From Betaproteobacteria bacterium (GTDB taxonomy: Bacteria > Pseudomonadota > Gammaproteobacteria > Burkholderiales > SG8-39): DNA of 6,519 nucleotides. The DNA lies in assembly GCA_019245555.1 (NCBI GenBank), contig JAFARH010000285.1, positions 1-6,519 of the forward strand, given 5' to 3'. Shown here one piece after another: positions 6,322 through 6,519 of this stretch (position 1 is the stretch's first letter; each line of letters begins with the position of its first letter). The notes beneath the pieces were generated by a model, which did no database searches, was not told the origin of the DNA, and worked only from the letters and a program-made list of their open reading frames with translations. Position numbers and translations under genes: made by a program.

Positions 6322-6519
6322 GAACAGGTTCTTGAAGCTGTCGTCGGCCGGACCCGCCGGGTCGCGGCGCTTCCAGTACGAAGGCGAAGCCGGCTCGTAG
6401 CGGCGCGCCAGCGCGTCGCGGCCGGTGAGCCGCATGACGATGGCGACCGGCGTGAAGACGACGAAGAAGATCACTGCCATCACCACCGGGCTCACGATCT
6501 TGTTCAGGAGCTCGCCAAA
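6319..6519 (-). CDS. SxtJ-family membrane protein, C-terminal part (5' end beyond the window)
   Basis: The last 66 codons of an open frame enter from the right edge and end at TAA (6321-6319). The fragment begins FGELLNKIVSPVV, continues as a hydrophobic span (about fragment residues 9-30, rich in V, I and F) and then a charged cytosolic-looking tail with MRLTGRD, SYWKRRD and a final DSFKNLF. Membrane span, GRD, SYW, KNLF-like end: this layout is what I recognise for SxtJ, a small membrane protein of unknown biochemical role that accompanies NodU-type carbamoyltransferases, including in cyanobacterial saxitoxin clusters. The family assignment is from memory of that pattern and from the two genes that follow, which are the usual partners. 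The start and N-terminal spans are outside the window. The stop codon overlaps the ribosome binding site of the next gene, so the two are likely translated together. Confidence 0.8.
   Translation of the reverse strand, partial: FGELLNKIVSPVVMAVIFFVVFTPVAIVMRLTGRDALARRYEPASPSYWKRRDPAGPADDSFKNLF

Overview
The window is a slice of one densely packed operon. Every supportable gene lies on the minus strand, so transcription runs from the right edge (6519) to the left edge (1). By eye the DNA is about 60-65% G+C with G/C-rich third codon positions. Together with the gene families, this suggests a Gram-negative proteobacterium, perhaps a betaproteobacterium; the genus cannot be told from this window. 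The lipobox protein at the left edge and the membrane-anchored SGNH proteins fit a Gram-negative envelope. No RNA genes, CRISPR arrays, insertion sequences, terminators or convincing promoters were seen, and the operon continues past both edges.

Layout in transcription order: (1) the C-terminal end of an SxtJ-family membrane protein (6519-6319); (2) a 49-residue DUF5989/SxtK-like single-span membrane protein (6307-6158); (3) a complete NodU/SxtI-type O-carbamoyltransferase (6156-4321); (4) a membrane-anchored SGNH hydrolase/esterase-like protein (4346-3165); (5) a second, shorter SGNH paralogue whose catalytic Ser and His are both replaced (3168-2158); (6) a WbqC-family protein (2097-1426); (7) a class I SAM-dependent methyltransferase (1436-816); (8) a PIG-L/LmbE-family zinc de-N-acetylase (819-181); (9) the start of a small putative lipoprotein (184 to beyond 1). 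Neighbouring genes overlap or nearly touch (gap of 1 nt, overlaps of 26, 4, 11, 4 and 4 nt). The largest gap is about 60 nt, before the WbqC gene. Genes 2-5 use ATG starts, while genes 6-9 all appear to use GTG or TTG.

Taken together this looks like a glycan or secondary-metabolite tailoring locus. It encodes O-carbamoylation (with its usual SxtJ/SxtK membrane partners), possible extracytoplasmic acyl ester chemistry by the SGNH pair, and a WbqC-methyltransferase-deacetylase trio that could deacetylate and methylate an amino sugar. The chemistry set (deacetylate, methylate, carbamoylate) resembles that of NodB/NodS/NodU on Nod factors, but that is only an analogy. No glycosyltransferase, flippase, polymerase or exosortase is visible here, so the substrate is unknown. 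The most notable single item is the SGNH paralogue pair, in which one member looks active and the other is a probable pseudoenzyme.
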